DNA of 38,350 bases. Origin: JAPOQD01 sp964620555. Lineage in GTDB: Bacteria; Pseudomonadota; Gammaproteobacteria; Pseudomonadales; Halieaceae. The stretch lies in contig CAZUGZ010000021.1 of assembly GCA_964620555.1 (NCBI GenBank), positions 1 to 38,350 of the forward strand, in the 5' to 3' direction. The position numbers and the translations under genes were made by a program. The notes below the pieces were generated by a model. That model had not been told where the DNA came from and ran no database searches. It was given only the letters and a program-made list of their open reading frames with translations. Positions within the stretch are counted from its first letter, which is position 1, and the number at the start of each line of letters is the position of its first letter. Below, piece after piece: positions 8,390-16,554 of this stretch.

Positions 8390-10954
8390 ATGCCCACCAA
8401 GCCCTGCCCCTGCTGCGCCGTCGATTTCCCGCCGCGCCCCTGGCGCAGATGCGTGAGGTCGGGGCGCTTTGGCCCGCGCACCCGCTGCGCAGGCCTGTGG
8501 CGCGCCGTTGCATTGACCCTGCTGTCGGGCATCGCGGCCCAGGGACCGGCGGCAGCGCAGATGGAGGAAGTCGTGGTGGTGGGCGACCTGGGGAGCCTGC
8601 CCGGGGAAGACGTGCAGTCCATTTTCGGCTTTGGCAAGTCGTTGTTGCATACCCCCCGCTCCGCCTCCACCGTCAGTGAAGACATGATGGCGCGCTTCGA
8701 CATGCGTGACATCGATGAACTGGTCGCCGTTGCGCCGGGCAGCTTCACCCAGTCCTTCTTCGGTGTGGCCGGTTCGCTGGACATTCGCGGCACGCCGGGA
8801 GAGACCTATTTCCGGGGGGTCCGCCGGCTCGACAATCCCGGCAACTACCCGACGCCCATCGGCGCATCGGACCGCATCGACATCGTTCGGGGTCCGGCAT
8901 CGCCCATCTACGGGCCGGCGAAGGTGGGCGGATATCTCAACTTCAATCCCAAGTCCGCCAGGATCGAGGAAACCGGCGAGTTCATCGCCGAGAACACCGG
9001 CGCCGTCGGCCTGGGCCTGGGAAGCTGGGAGAAACGCATCGTCACCGGGGAGTTCGGTGGCCCGGGTCGACTCGGCAGCCAGGATTTCGGTTACTACCTC
9101 TACGCTGAAGTCGAGGACTCGGGCAGCTACTACCGCAATAGCGGTGTCGAGCAGACCCTGGTGCAGGCCTCGTTTGACTCGGATCTGAACGCCCGCCTGC
9201 AAGTGCAGTTCGGCGGCATGTACCACGATTATTCGGGCAACCAGATTGCCGGCTGGAACCGCCTGACCCAGGACCTGATCGATCACGGCACCTATCTCAC
9301 CGGCCAGCCGTTGCCCCTGGATACCGACGGCGACGGCTTCATTTCGAATCGGGAATTCGATATCGACGGCGACGGCTACACCGACCTGAGCCCCTTCGCG
9401 GCCGGCTTGACGCCGGGCAATGCCGGAGCGCTGCAACCCGGCAGCCCGGGAGAAACAACGTGTTCCATCGGCGACACCGAGCTGTTCGGCTGCCGTCCCG
9501 AACTGTTGGCACTGGTCGATGTCGGCAGCGCCACGATCGATGGCAGCCAGGTCCTGGTGGCCCCGGACGATACCGTTGACAACGAGGTCGTGACGCTCTA
9601 CTTCGATGTTATCCTGCACCCGGATGGTGACGGCTGGGAATGGAAAAACCAGTTGTTCTTCGAGACCTACGAAAACCTGAACGAAAACGCCTATGGCTTT
9701 TCCCAGTTTCACGACACCTGGGTGATCGAGGACAAACTGGTGGCTGCCCGGACTTTCCAGCCCGCTGGCGCCACGGTTGCCGTGCAGATCTCCCCTTCGG
9801 TGCGCTACACCAACTTCGATCACGGAGACGACTACACCAATGAATATTTCGACCGGCGCGATCTCACGCGGCCCTCGGGACCGCTCGATGCCCGCCTGCT
9901 GTCCACGCGGACCGATGACGAGTACACGGAATACTACATCGGCAGCTACCTGAACCTGGGCCTGGCGGCCCTGATCGATGCCACCTGGGACAACGGTTTC
10001 GGTGTCCTGGCCGGGGTTCGCTACGACGCCATCGACATGGAGAGCCGGCAACCGGTAGAGAAACTGTTGCTGGCCAGTGCCAACAACTTTTGCGTACGCC
10101 CCGACCCAGGCTGTGTGCTGCCGGACGCGTCCGGCGACTTCGATGGCTTTTCCTGGACCCTGAGCCTCAGTTACGCCAGCCCGCTGGGCCTGATCCCCTA
10201 CGCCACGGTGTCCAGGCAATCTTCCGTCATCGCCGGACAGGGCGCGGAAATCAGCACCGCCAATATCGTCAGCGGTGGTGCATTTGATGATTCGGAACTC
10301 AGGGAATTGGGGCTCAAGGGCAGCTTCCTGGAGGATTCCCTGTACTTCGCGTTATCCGTCTACCAGCAGGAGCGGACCGACTTCTCCGCCCAGGCCATTG
10401 TCACCAACCAGTCCACGGAAACAAAAGGTGCGGAGTTCGAACTGCGTTGGGCCGCCAGCGACAACCTGCTGCTGACGGCGGGCTATTCCCAGGTCGAGGT
10501 GACCAATCTCAACACCGTGGAAAGCGGCTCGCGCTTCAGCTTTATCGGTGCCGAAGACATTCCCGGCGTCGCCCCGGAGCAGTTCTATGGCGGCGCCATC
10601 GCCGGCATCGTGCTGCGCCCGGGCACGCGAGGTGCGCGCCGCGCCGGCATGCCCCGCAACATCGCCTCGCTCACCGCTACCTACGATTTCGGCACGGGTC
10701 TCGCAGTGAGTGCGAGTGCGGTCGACGTGGCTTCCGTGCACTCGGGCTTCTCCAATTCGGTGACGCTGCCGAGCTATACGCTCGTCAATGTTGGCGTGGT
10801 GTTCGAGACCGGCAACTGGATCTTCACCGCGGCGGCAAAAAACGTGACCGACCAGCGCTACTTCCGGGCGAACTTCCCGAACCTGTTCGGCGGCGTCATC
10901 GCCCTGCCCGAGTTGCCGCGCAACTACCAGGCGCGAATCCAGTATCGGTGGTAG
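8390..10954 (+). CDS. TonB-dependent outer-membrane receptor with an EF-hand-like insert
   Basis: The 854-residue receptor has a long basic leader with signal helix (about 36-56, LWRAVALTLLSGIAAQGPAAA), a TonB-box-like EEVVVVGD (59-66), a plug domain (about 70-200: SASTVSEDMMARFDMRDIDEL, split in mid-block; RIDIVRGPASPIYGPAKVGG) and a 22-strand-type barrel ending QARIQYRW with a terminal aromatic. Between early barrel strands, D311-T-D-G-D-G-F-I-S-N-R-E322 is a perfect EF-hand loop, followed by a second DIDGDGYTD (324-332). Two nearby Cys pairs (TCSIGDTELFGC; FCVRPDPGC) suggest disulfides in extracellular loops. The ligand is unknown; no siderophore or transporter gene adjoins it. ATG 8390 is set by its RBS, although the frame is open upstream. 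Confidence 0.92.
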   Translation: MPTKPCPCCAVDFPPRPWRRCVRSGRFGPRTRCAGLWRAVALTLLSGIAAQGPAAAQMEEVVVVGDLGSLPGEDVQSIFGFGKSLLHTPRSASTVSEDMMARFDMRDIDELVAVAPGSFTQSFFGVAGSLDIRGTPGETYFRGVRRLDNPGNYPTPIGASDRIDIVRGPASPIYGPAKVGGYLNFNPKSARIEETGEFIAENTGAVGLGLGSWEKRIVTGEFGGPGRLGSQDFGYYLYAEVEDSGSYYRNSGVEQTLVQASFDSDLNARLQVQFGGMYHDYSGNQIAGWNRLTQDLIDHGTYLTGQPLPLDTDGDGFISNREFDIDGDGYTDLSPFAAGLTPGNAGALQPGSPGETTCSIGDTELFGCRPELLALVDVGSATIDGSQVLVAPDDTVDNEVVTLYFDVILHPDGDGWEWKNQLFFETYENLNENAYGFSQFHDTWVIEDKLVAARTFQPAGATVAVQISPSVRYTNFDHGDDYTNEYFDRRDLTRPSGPLDARLLSTRTDDEYTEYYIGSYLNLGLAALIDATWDNGFGVLAGVRYDAIDMESRQPVEKLLLASANNFCVRPDPGCVLPDASGDFDGFSWTLSLSYASPLGLIPYATVSRQSSVIAGQGAEISTANIVSGGAFDDSELRELGLKGSFLEDSLYFALSVYQQERTDFSAQAIVTNQSTETKGAEFELRWAASDNLLLTAGYSQVEVTNLNTVESGSRFSFIGAEDIPGVAPEQFYGGAIAGIVLRPGTRGARRAGMPRNIASLTATYDFGTGLAVSASAVDVASVHSGFSNSVTLPSYTLVNVGVVFETGNWIFTAAAKNVTDQRYFRANFPNLFGGVIALPELPRNYQARIQYRW

Positions 10955-10984
10955 CTTTGTTCCGGCCCGGACAGATGCCGCTGG

Positions 10985-11010
10985 TCCCGGGCGCCCAGGC
11001 CGGGATTTTT
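10985..11010 (+). terminator. Intrinsic terminator after the TonB-dependent receptor
   Basis: TCCCGG (10985-10990), 9-nt loop, CCGGGA (11000-11005), then five T (11006-11010). The T run lies inside murJ-tail copy B, so the repeat now doubles as part of a terminator. Confidence 0.65.
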
Positions 11011-11027
11011 ACGCACCCAAAGCAGGC
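10998..11027 (+). repeat. Direct repeat copy B: murJ tail upstream of ribF
   Basis: Matches 7751-7780 at 26 of 30 positions. Read in the murJ frame it gives GRDFYAPKAG against GRDFHAPKAG in murJ. Three of the four differences are synonymous (AGG/CGG, GCG/GCA, GGT/GGC), the pattern expected of a diverged coding copy rather than a chance match. It lacks the stop and is no longer attached to a murJ gene. Confidence 0.8.
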
Positions 11028-11036
11028 GTACTTCGC

Positions 11037-11042
11037 TATAAT
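11037..11042 (+). promoter_or_regulatory. -10 box of the ribF-ileS-lspA operon
   Basis: A perfect TATAAT 30 nt before the ribF start, directly after murJ-tail copy B. No convincing -35 is present. This promoter would serve ribF, ileS and lspA, which overlap each other. Confidence 0.5.
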
Positions 11043-11072
11043 GCCGCGCTTTGACAGGGCATTCCGGCAACC

Positions 11073-12002
11073 ATGGAGCTTATTCGCGGCCTACACAATC
11101 TGCGTCCCCGGCACCGCGGTTGCGTAGCCACCATTGGCGCTTTCGACGGCGTGCACCACGGTCATCGGGCAGTGCTGGACCACCTCCTGGAGAAGGCCGG
11201 GGAACTGGACCTGCCCTCGGTAGTGGTGGTGTTCGAACCGCTGCCCCGCGAATATTTTTCACCCAGCAAGGCGGCGCCGCGCCTGATGAGCTTCCGCGAG
11301 AAATTCAGGGCCCTGCGGGATCTGGGTGTGGACCGGTTGTTACGGGTGCGGTTTGACGCCGGGCTGCAGACCATGAGCGCCCACGATTTCATTACCCGGG
11401 TATTCGTCGAGGGCCTGGGAGTACGCCATATCGTGGTGGGGGACGACCTTCGTTTCGGCCATCGCCGGCGGGGGGACTTCCTGCTGATGCAGCAGCAGGG
11501 CGAGCGCTACGGTTTCCGGGCCGAACTCGTCGATACGCTGTCCCGGTCCGGCACCCGGGTCAGCAGCACCCGCATTCGCCGGGCACTTGCGGACGCGGAT
11601 TTCGCCCTCGCGGAAGAACTGCTGGGGCGTCCCTACCAGATAGAGGGCAAAGTGGTACACGGCGACCGGCGCGGTCACGAATTGGGTTTCCCCACCGCCA
11701 ACCTGGAACTGCATCGGCTGCGCGCTGCCCTGTCCGGTGTCTACCTGGTGGAAGTGCAGGGGGCCGCCGAACGGGCGCTGCCGGGGGTCGCCAACGTGGG
11801 TACCCGGCCCACCGTGAACGACAGCATTCGCGCCATTCTGGAAGTGCACATACTGGATTTCTGCGCGGACCTGTACGGCCGCAACATCAGCGTGACCTTT
11901 CAGGAGAAGGTGCGTGAGGAACAGCGCTTTGCCAGCCTGGAATTGCTGCGCCGGCAACTGCATAAGGATATTGCGCGGGGGCGGGAGTATTTCGGGTCAT
12001 GA
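11073..12002 (+). CDS. ribF: Bifunctional riboflavin kinase / FAD synthetase
   Basis: Makes FMN and FAD from riboflavin. The 309-residue protein has an N-terminal FMN adenylyltransferase domain (ATIGAFDGVHHGHRAVLDHL with the HxGH nucleotidyltransferase motif at about 27-34; VVGDDLRFGHRRRGD; RVSSTRIRRAL) and a C-terminal flavokinase domain from about 185 (GKVVHGDRRGHELGFPTANL with the PTAN motif; GVANVGTRPTVN; LEVHILDF). Length and order are standard. It overlaps ileS by 4 nt (ATGA at 11999), the usual gammaproteobacterial arrangement. Its usual upstream neighbour murJ is displaced by the receptor cassette. Confidence 0.96.
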   Translation: MELIRGLHNLRPRHRGCVATIGAFDGVHHGHRAVLDHLLEKAGELDLPSVVVVFEPLPREYFSPSKAAPRLMSFREKFRALRDLGVDRLLRVRFDAGLQTMSAHDFITRVFVEGLGVRHIVVGDDLRFGHRRRGDFLLMQQQGERYGFRAELVDTLSRSGTRVSSTRIRRALADADFALAEELLGRPYQIEGKVVHGDRRGHELGFPTANLELHRLRAALSGVYLVEVQGAAERALPGVANVGTRPTVNDSIRAILEVHILDFCADLYGRNISVTFQEKVREEQRFASLELLRRQLHKDIARGREYFGS

Positions 12003-14818
12003 GTGATTACAAAGACACTCTGAACCTCCCCCGCACCTCGTTTCCGATGAAAGCCGGGTTGGTGCAGCGGGAACCGTTGCGCCTGCAGCAGTGGCAGGAG
12101 CAGGATCTGTACCGGAAGATTCGTGCCGCCAGCGCCGGCAAGCCCAAATTCGTGCTCCACGATGGCCCCCCCTACGCCAACGGCGCCCTGCACATCGGCC
12201 ACGCCGTGAACAAGATTCTCAAGGACATTATCGTCAAGTCCAGGACCCTGAGCGGATACGATGCCCCCTACGTGCCGGGCTGGGACTGCCATGGCCTGCC
12301 GATTGAACTCAACGTGGAAAAAAAGATCGGCAAGCCCGGCCACAAGGTGAGCGCCAGGGAGTTCCGCAGCAAATGCCGGGAATACGCCCAGCGGCAGGTG
12401 GAGGGACAGCGCAGCGAGTTTCAGCGCATGGGCGTGCTGGGGGATTGGCAGCAGCCCTACCTGACCATGGACTACAGTTGCGAGGCCGACATCATTCGCA
12501 GCCTGGGAAAAATTGCTGACAACGGCCATCTGCAACAGGGCTTCAAGCCGGTGCATTGGTGTCTGGATTGTACTTCGGCACTGGCCGAGGCTGAGGTGGA
12601 ATACCTGGACAAGACCTCGATTGCCGTCGATGTCGCCTATCCGGTGGTGGATGGCGCCGACCTGGCGGCCAGATTCGGCGCGTCACTGACGCCGGCGCAG
12701 TGCGATGGGGTGGCCATCGCGATCTGGACCACCACGCCCTGGACCCTGCCGGCCAGTCTGGCGGTGTGCCTGCACCCGCAATTGGAGTATGCCCTGATCG
12801 GCAACGGGCGGCGCCTGCTGGTAGCGGCCCTGGAACTGGTGGAGGCGGTCTGCGCCCGCATCGGCTGGGATCAGTTCGAGGTGCTGGCACAATGCCGGGG
12901 CGAGGCCCTGGAGGGCGCGCTGTTGCAGCATCCCTTCTACCAGCGGCAGGTACCGGTGATTCTCGGCGCCCACGTCACCACCGAGACCGGTACCGGCGCG
13001 GTCCACACCGCCCCCGGTCACGGCCATGACGACTTCGTGGTGGGCCGCAGCTACGGTCTGGAAGTGTACAACCCGGTGGCCGACAACGGTGTGTTCCGGG
13101 AGGATACCGAGTACTTTGCCGGCCAGCACGTGCTGGCGGCCGATGACGCCATCATCGAGGTGCTGCAGAACACCGGCAACCTGTTGCAGCGGCAACCCTG
13201 GCAGCATTCCTACCCCCATTGCTGGCGGCACAAGTCCCCGCTGATCTTCCGCGCCACCCCCCAATGGTTCATCGGTATGGAGCAGGCGGGCCTGCTGACC
13301 CAGGCCATGCAGGCGGTAGAAGAAGTGGAGTGGATCCCCGATTGGGGGCAGGCGCGCATCGAGTTCATGCTGCGTGCCCGCCCGGACTGGTGTATTTCAC
13401 GGCAACGCTGTTGGGGAGTTCCGCTGCCCCTGTTCGTCCACAGGCAGAGTGGGGAACTGCATCCGGACACGCCGGCGCTGTTGGAACAGGTGGCGCAGCG
13501 GGTGGAGCAGCAGGGCATCGATGCCTGGTTCGAACTGGAGGCGGCGGAGCTGTTGGGTGACGAGGCCGGGCACTACGACAAATTGAACGACACGCTGGAC
13601 GTGTGGTTTGATTCCGGAGTCAGCCATGCGTGCGTATTGCGCAAGCGGGACGAATTGCAATTTCCGGCGGACCTCTACCTGGAGGGCTCGGACCAGCACC
13701 GGGGCTGGTTTCAGTCCTCTTTGCTGACTTCGGTGTGCAGCGATGGGGTGCCCCCCTACAAGGCGGTGCTGACCCACGGTTTCACGGTGGACGCCCAGGG
13801 CCGCAAGATGTCCAAGTCGGTCGGCAATATCGTTGCCCCGCGCCAGGTCATGAACAGGCTGGGCGCGGATATTCTGCGGTTGTGGGTCGCGGCTACCGAT
13901 TACCGGGCCGAACTGGTGGTCTCCGACGAAATTTTCCAGCGCACGGCAGACAGTTATCGCCGCATCCGCAATACCGCCCGTTTCCTGCTCGCCAACCTGA
14001 ATGGCTTTGATCCCGCTCGCGACCGGGTCGAGGCCGACCAGTTGCTGGCCCTGGATGCCTGGGTGGTCGATCGTGCCGCCCGCCTGCAGGCGGAAATCGA
14101 CACCGCCTATGCGCAGTACCAGTTTCACCTGGTGCAGCAGAAGCTGCACGGCTTCTGCGTGAATGATCTGGGTGGTTTTTACCTGGACGTCATCAAGGAC
14201 CGCCAGTACACCACCCGGAGCGACAGCCTGGCACGGCGTTCCGCGCAAACGGCGCTGTACCTGATTGCCGAGGCCCTGGTGCGCTGGATCGCGCCGATAC
14301 TCAGTTTCACGGCCGACGAAATCTGGGAGCACCTGCCTGGCGAGCGCGGTGAATCGGTGTTTCTGGAGGAGTGGTTTACCGGGATGAGCGGGCACCTGCT
14401 CGATGGGCAGGTGCTGGACCGGGACTTCTGGCAACAGGTGATGGAGGTTCGCACCGAAGTCAATCGCGAGTTGGAAAGGCAACGCGCCGAAGGCAGCTTG
14501 CGCGGCGGGCTCGATGCCAGGGTGACGCTCTATTGTGAGCCGCCACTGCTTCGGGACCTTGCCCGGCTCGGAGATGAATTGCGCTTCCTGATGATTACCT
14601 CTGAAGTCAGCCTGGAGCCGCTGGAGCAGGCGCCGAAAGAGGTCGAATGCAGCCGGCTGGCGGGGCTCAAACTGCAGGTGACCGCCAGTGAACACAAAAA
14701 ATGCGAGCGCTGCTGGCACCGCCGTGCGGAGGTGGGCAGCCTCCCCCGGCACCCGACTCTGTGTGACCGCTGTGTGGTCAATGTCGATGGGGCGGGAGAG
14801 GTACGGCGTTATGCCTGA
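11999..14818 (+). CDS. ileS: Isoleucyl-tRNA synthetase
   Basis: Charges tRNA-Ile and edits mis-activated valine. The 939-residue class I synthetase has the HIGH signature at H65-I-G-H68 (PPYANGALHIGHAVNKIL), the CP1 editing domain (ETGTGAVHTAPGHGHDD), KMSKS at 604-608 (GRKMSKSVGN) and a C-terminal zinc finger with C902, C905, C922 and C925 (CERCWHR and CDRC). This is the bacterial, mupirocin-sensitive-type architecture. It sits in the conserved ribF-ileS-lspA order and overlaps lspA by 8 nt. Confidence 0.97.
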   Translation: MSDYKDTLNLPRTSFPMKAGLVQREPLRLQQWQEQDLYRKIRAASAGKPKFVLHDGPPYANGALHIGHAVNKILKDIIVKSRTLSGYDAPYVPGWDCHGLPIELNVEKKIGKPGHKVSAREFRSKCREYAQRQVEGQRSEFQRMGVLGDWQQPYLTMDYSCEADIIRSLGKIADNGHLQQGFKPVHWCLDCTSALAEAEVEYLDKTSIAVDVAYPVVDGADLAARFGASLTPAQCDGVAIAIWTTTPWTLPASLAVCLHPQLEYALIGNGRRLLVAALELVEAVCARIGWDQFEVLAQCRGEALEGALLQHPFYQRQVPVILGAHVTTETGTGAVHTAPGHGHDDFVVGRSYGLEVYNPVADNGVFREDTEYFAGQHVLAADDAIIEVLQNTGNLLQRQPWQHSYPHCWRHKSPLIFRATPQWFIGMEQAGLLTQAMQAVEEVEWIPDWGQARIEFMLRARPDWCISRQRCWGVPLPLFVHRQSGELHPDTPALLEQVAQRVEQQGIDAWFELEAAELLGDEAGHYDKLNDTLDVWFDSGVSHACVLRKRDELQFPADLYLEGSDQHRGWFQSSLLTSVCSDGVPPYKAVLTHGFTVDAQGRKMSKSVGNIVAPRQVMNRLGADILRLWVAATDYRAELVVSDEIFQRTADSYRRIRNTARFLLANLNGFDPARDRVEADQLLALDAWVVDRAARLQAEIDTAYAQYQFHLVQQKLHGFCVNDLGGFYLDVIKDRQYTTRSDSLARRSAQTALYLIAEALVRWIAPILSFTADEIWEHLPGERGESVFLEEWFTGMSGHLLDGQVLDRDFWQQVMEVRTEVNRELERQRAEGSLRGGLDARVTLYCEPPLLRDLARLGDELRFLMITSEVSLEPLEQAPKEVECSRLAGLKLQVTASEHKKCERCWHRRAEVGSLPRHPTLCDRCVVNVDGAGEVRRYA

Positions 14819-15335
14819 TTCGGCCCCCCGGCAGGGTACCGGCGGCCCGCGCTTTTCTACCCGGTTGTGCTGGTGGTTGGCGCTCAGCGTGCTGGTGGTG
14901 GCGCTGGACCAATGGAGCAAGGCGCTGGTGGTCAGCCAACTGGTTCAGGGCCAACCACTGCGGATACTGCCGCTGCTCAACTTCAGCCTGCAATACAACA
15001 GTGGCGCGGCCTTCAGCCTGCTCAGCGATGCGGGCGGCATGCAGCGCTGGCTGTTCTCGGCCCTGGCCCTGGTGATCAGTGTGGTTCTGCTGGTGTGGAT
15101 GTCGCGGCTGAGAGCGGGCGAGTGGCTGCTGGGTCTGGCCCTGGCCTTCATTCTCGGCGGAGCGGTGGGCAACCTGTGGGACCGTCTGCGGCTCGGTCAC
15201 GTAGTGGATTTCATTTCGGTCCACTATGGGGACAGCTATTTCCCCATTTTCAATCTGGCCGACTCGGCCATTACCCTGGGCGTGATCCTGATGCTGCTGG
15301 ATACGCTGCTGCAGAAGCGACGCGGCATCCAGTGA
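14811..15335 (+). CDS. lspA: Prolipoprotein signal peptidase (signal peptidase II)
   Basis: An inner-membrane aspartyl protease that cleaves lipoprotein signal peptides after lipidation. The 174 residues include four membrane helices and the catalytic aspartates D133 (HVVDFISVHY) and D151 (IFNLADSAIT), with the conserved LNFSLQYNSGAAFSLL and GGAVGNLWDRL segments. ATG 14811 has GGGAGAGG upstream and lies inside the ileS end, implying translational coupling. In many relatives fkpB and ispH follow lspA; here the minor-pilin genes come next. Client lipoproteins in this window include BamD and the one at 33480. Confidence 0.95.
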   Translation: MPDSAPRQGTGGPRFSTRLCWWLALSVLVVALDQWSKALVVSQLVQGQPLRILPLLNFSLQYNSGAAFSLLSDAGGMQRWLFSALALVISVVLLVWMSRLRAGEWLLGLALAFILGGAVGNLWDRLRLGHVVDFISVHYGDSYFPIFNLADSAITLGVILMLLDTLLQKRRGIQ

Positions 15336-15337
15336 CG

Positions 15338-15379
15338 GCGAGGCGTCACTGCATCCGCCATGCTCCGCCTCGCGCTTTT
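15338..15379 (+). terminator. Possible terminator after lspA
   Basis: GCGAGGCG (15338-15345) pairs exactly with CGCCTCGC (15366-15373), followed by GC and TTTT. The loop is 20 nt and the T run is short, so termination may be partial. A TATACT box at 15392-15397 could be the -10 element of the pilin genes. Confidence 0.4.
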
Positions 15380-15459
15380 CGCAATGCCGTCTATACTGTA
15401 ACCAGGGAGCGTTGACCGGCTCTCGGGTCCGTGGCCACCAGGGAGGGAGGTTCTGGAAG

Positions 15460-15969
15460 ATGCGCAATGGCGGATTGACCCTGCTGGAATTGCTGGTGGT
15501 GTTACTGCTGGTCGGCCTGATGCTATCCCTGGGGGCCCCCGGTATGGCCGGGATGATCGAGCGCAACCGACTGCGTGCGGCCGCGGACCAACTCATGCTC
15601 AGCCTCAACCTGGCTCGCAGCGAAGCCGTCAAACGCAACCAGCCGGTCAGTCTGTGCCGCAGTGCCGATGGCAGCCGTTGTGGCGGCAACTGGAGCGATG
15701 GCTGGCTGGTCTTCCACGACCGGGACGGGGACCGCAGGCTGGACTCCACCGACACGGTGCTGCGGGTCTTTGGCGGCCTGGCCGGGGGTACTACCCTGGG
15801 CACCACCTCCGCACTGGCCAACCCCGGTTTTCACGGCGACGGTTCCAGCTTCGCGGCGGGCAGCATGCGCCTCTGTGCAGCCGATGGCGACACGCAAAGG
15901 GCCTGGAGTGTGATTGTCAATACCGTGGGGCGGCCGCGCCTGCGCGCCGGCAGCAGCCGGTGTCCGTAA
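15460..15969 (+). CDS. fimT: Type IV minor pilin, FimT/GspH type
   Basis: A pseudopilin-like priming subunit of the type IV pilus. The 169-residue protein begins MRNGG then LTLLELLVVLLLVGLM: a short leader, prepilin-peptidase cleavage after Gly5 and Glu at mature position 5, followed by the membrane/assembly helix. The C-terminus has GspH-like features (RLRAAADQLMLSLNLARSEA; a Cys pair in SLCRSADGSRCGG). ATG 15460 is preceded by GGGAGG (15445-15450). It opens a minor-pilin operon and overlaps pilV. Confidence 0.9.
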   Translation: MRNGGLTLLELLVVLLLVGLMLSLGAPGMAGMIERNRLRAAADQLMLSLNLARSEAVKRNQPVSLCRSADGSRCGGNWSDGWLVFHDRDGDRRLDSTDTVLRVFGGLAGGTTLGTTSALANPGFHGDGSSFAAGSMRLCAADGDTQRAWSVIVNTVGRPRLRAGSSRCP

Positions 15970-16550
15970 CTATTTCTCCCCGGCACCGCTCCCGGCGCGG
16001 CTTCAGTTTGCTGGAAGTCATGGTCGCGGTGTCACTGGTCTCGGTCAGTGCGCTGGGCCTGGCCAGCTTGCAGGTGGCCGCCAAGCGGGCCGGTCACGAG
16101 GCCCTGCAGCGCACCACAGCGGCCAACCTGGCCATGGATATCATGGCGCGGATGCGGGCCAACCCACAGGCCCTGCAGCGCTATGCCAGGGGGTCGCTGG
16201 GTGGCGGCTCGCTGGGCAGTGAACCGCAACCGGATTGCGGCAAGCGCGCCACCAGTTGCACCCCCCTGCAATTGGCGGCGCACGACCTGTGGCAATGGGA
16301 ACAGGCCCTGGACGGCGCCGCTGAAACCAGGGTGGCCGTCGGGCGGCGGGTGCAAGTGGGCGGTCTGCTGGCGCCCACTGCCTGCATCCGGGTCGCGGCC
16401 GGTGCGGTTACTGTAGCCATCGCCTGGGCGGCTTTCCGGGAACTCTCCGACCCGCAGGCCCACCGTTGCGGGGTTGGCAGCGGCAGATACGGCCCGGCCG
16501 ATGCACGGCGGCAGTTATTGCTGTTGCACAGCTTTGTGGGCACGGGCTGA
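15960..16550 (+). CDS. pilV: Type IV minor pilin PilV
   Basis: The prepilin N-terminus reads SRRG then FSLLEVMVAVSLVSVSALG, with Glu5 after the cleavage site and the LASLQ motif that is typical of PilV right after the helix. From GTG 15960 the product has 196 residues. The start overlaps the fimT stop (15967-15969); the RBS is weak, so coupling to fimT translation is likely. An in-frame ATG within the helix would destroy the prepilin signature and was not used. The C-terminal half is variable, as usual. Confidence 0.88.
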   Translation: MSVTISPRHRSRRGFSLLEVMVAVSLVSVSALGLASLQVAAKRAGHEALQRTTAANLAMDIMARMRANPQALQRYARGSLGGGSLGSEPQPDCGKRATSCTPLQLAAHDLWQWEQALDGAAETRVAVGRRVQVGGLLAPTACIRVAAGAVTVAIAWAAFRELSDPQAHRCGVGSGRYGPADARRQLLLLHSFVGTG

Positions 16551-16554
16551 AGCG

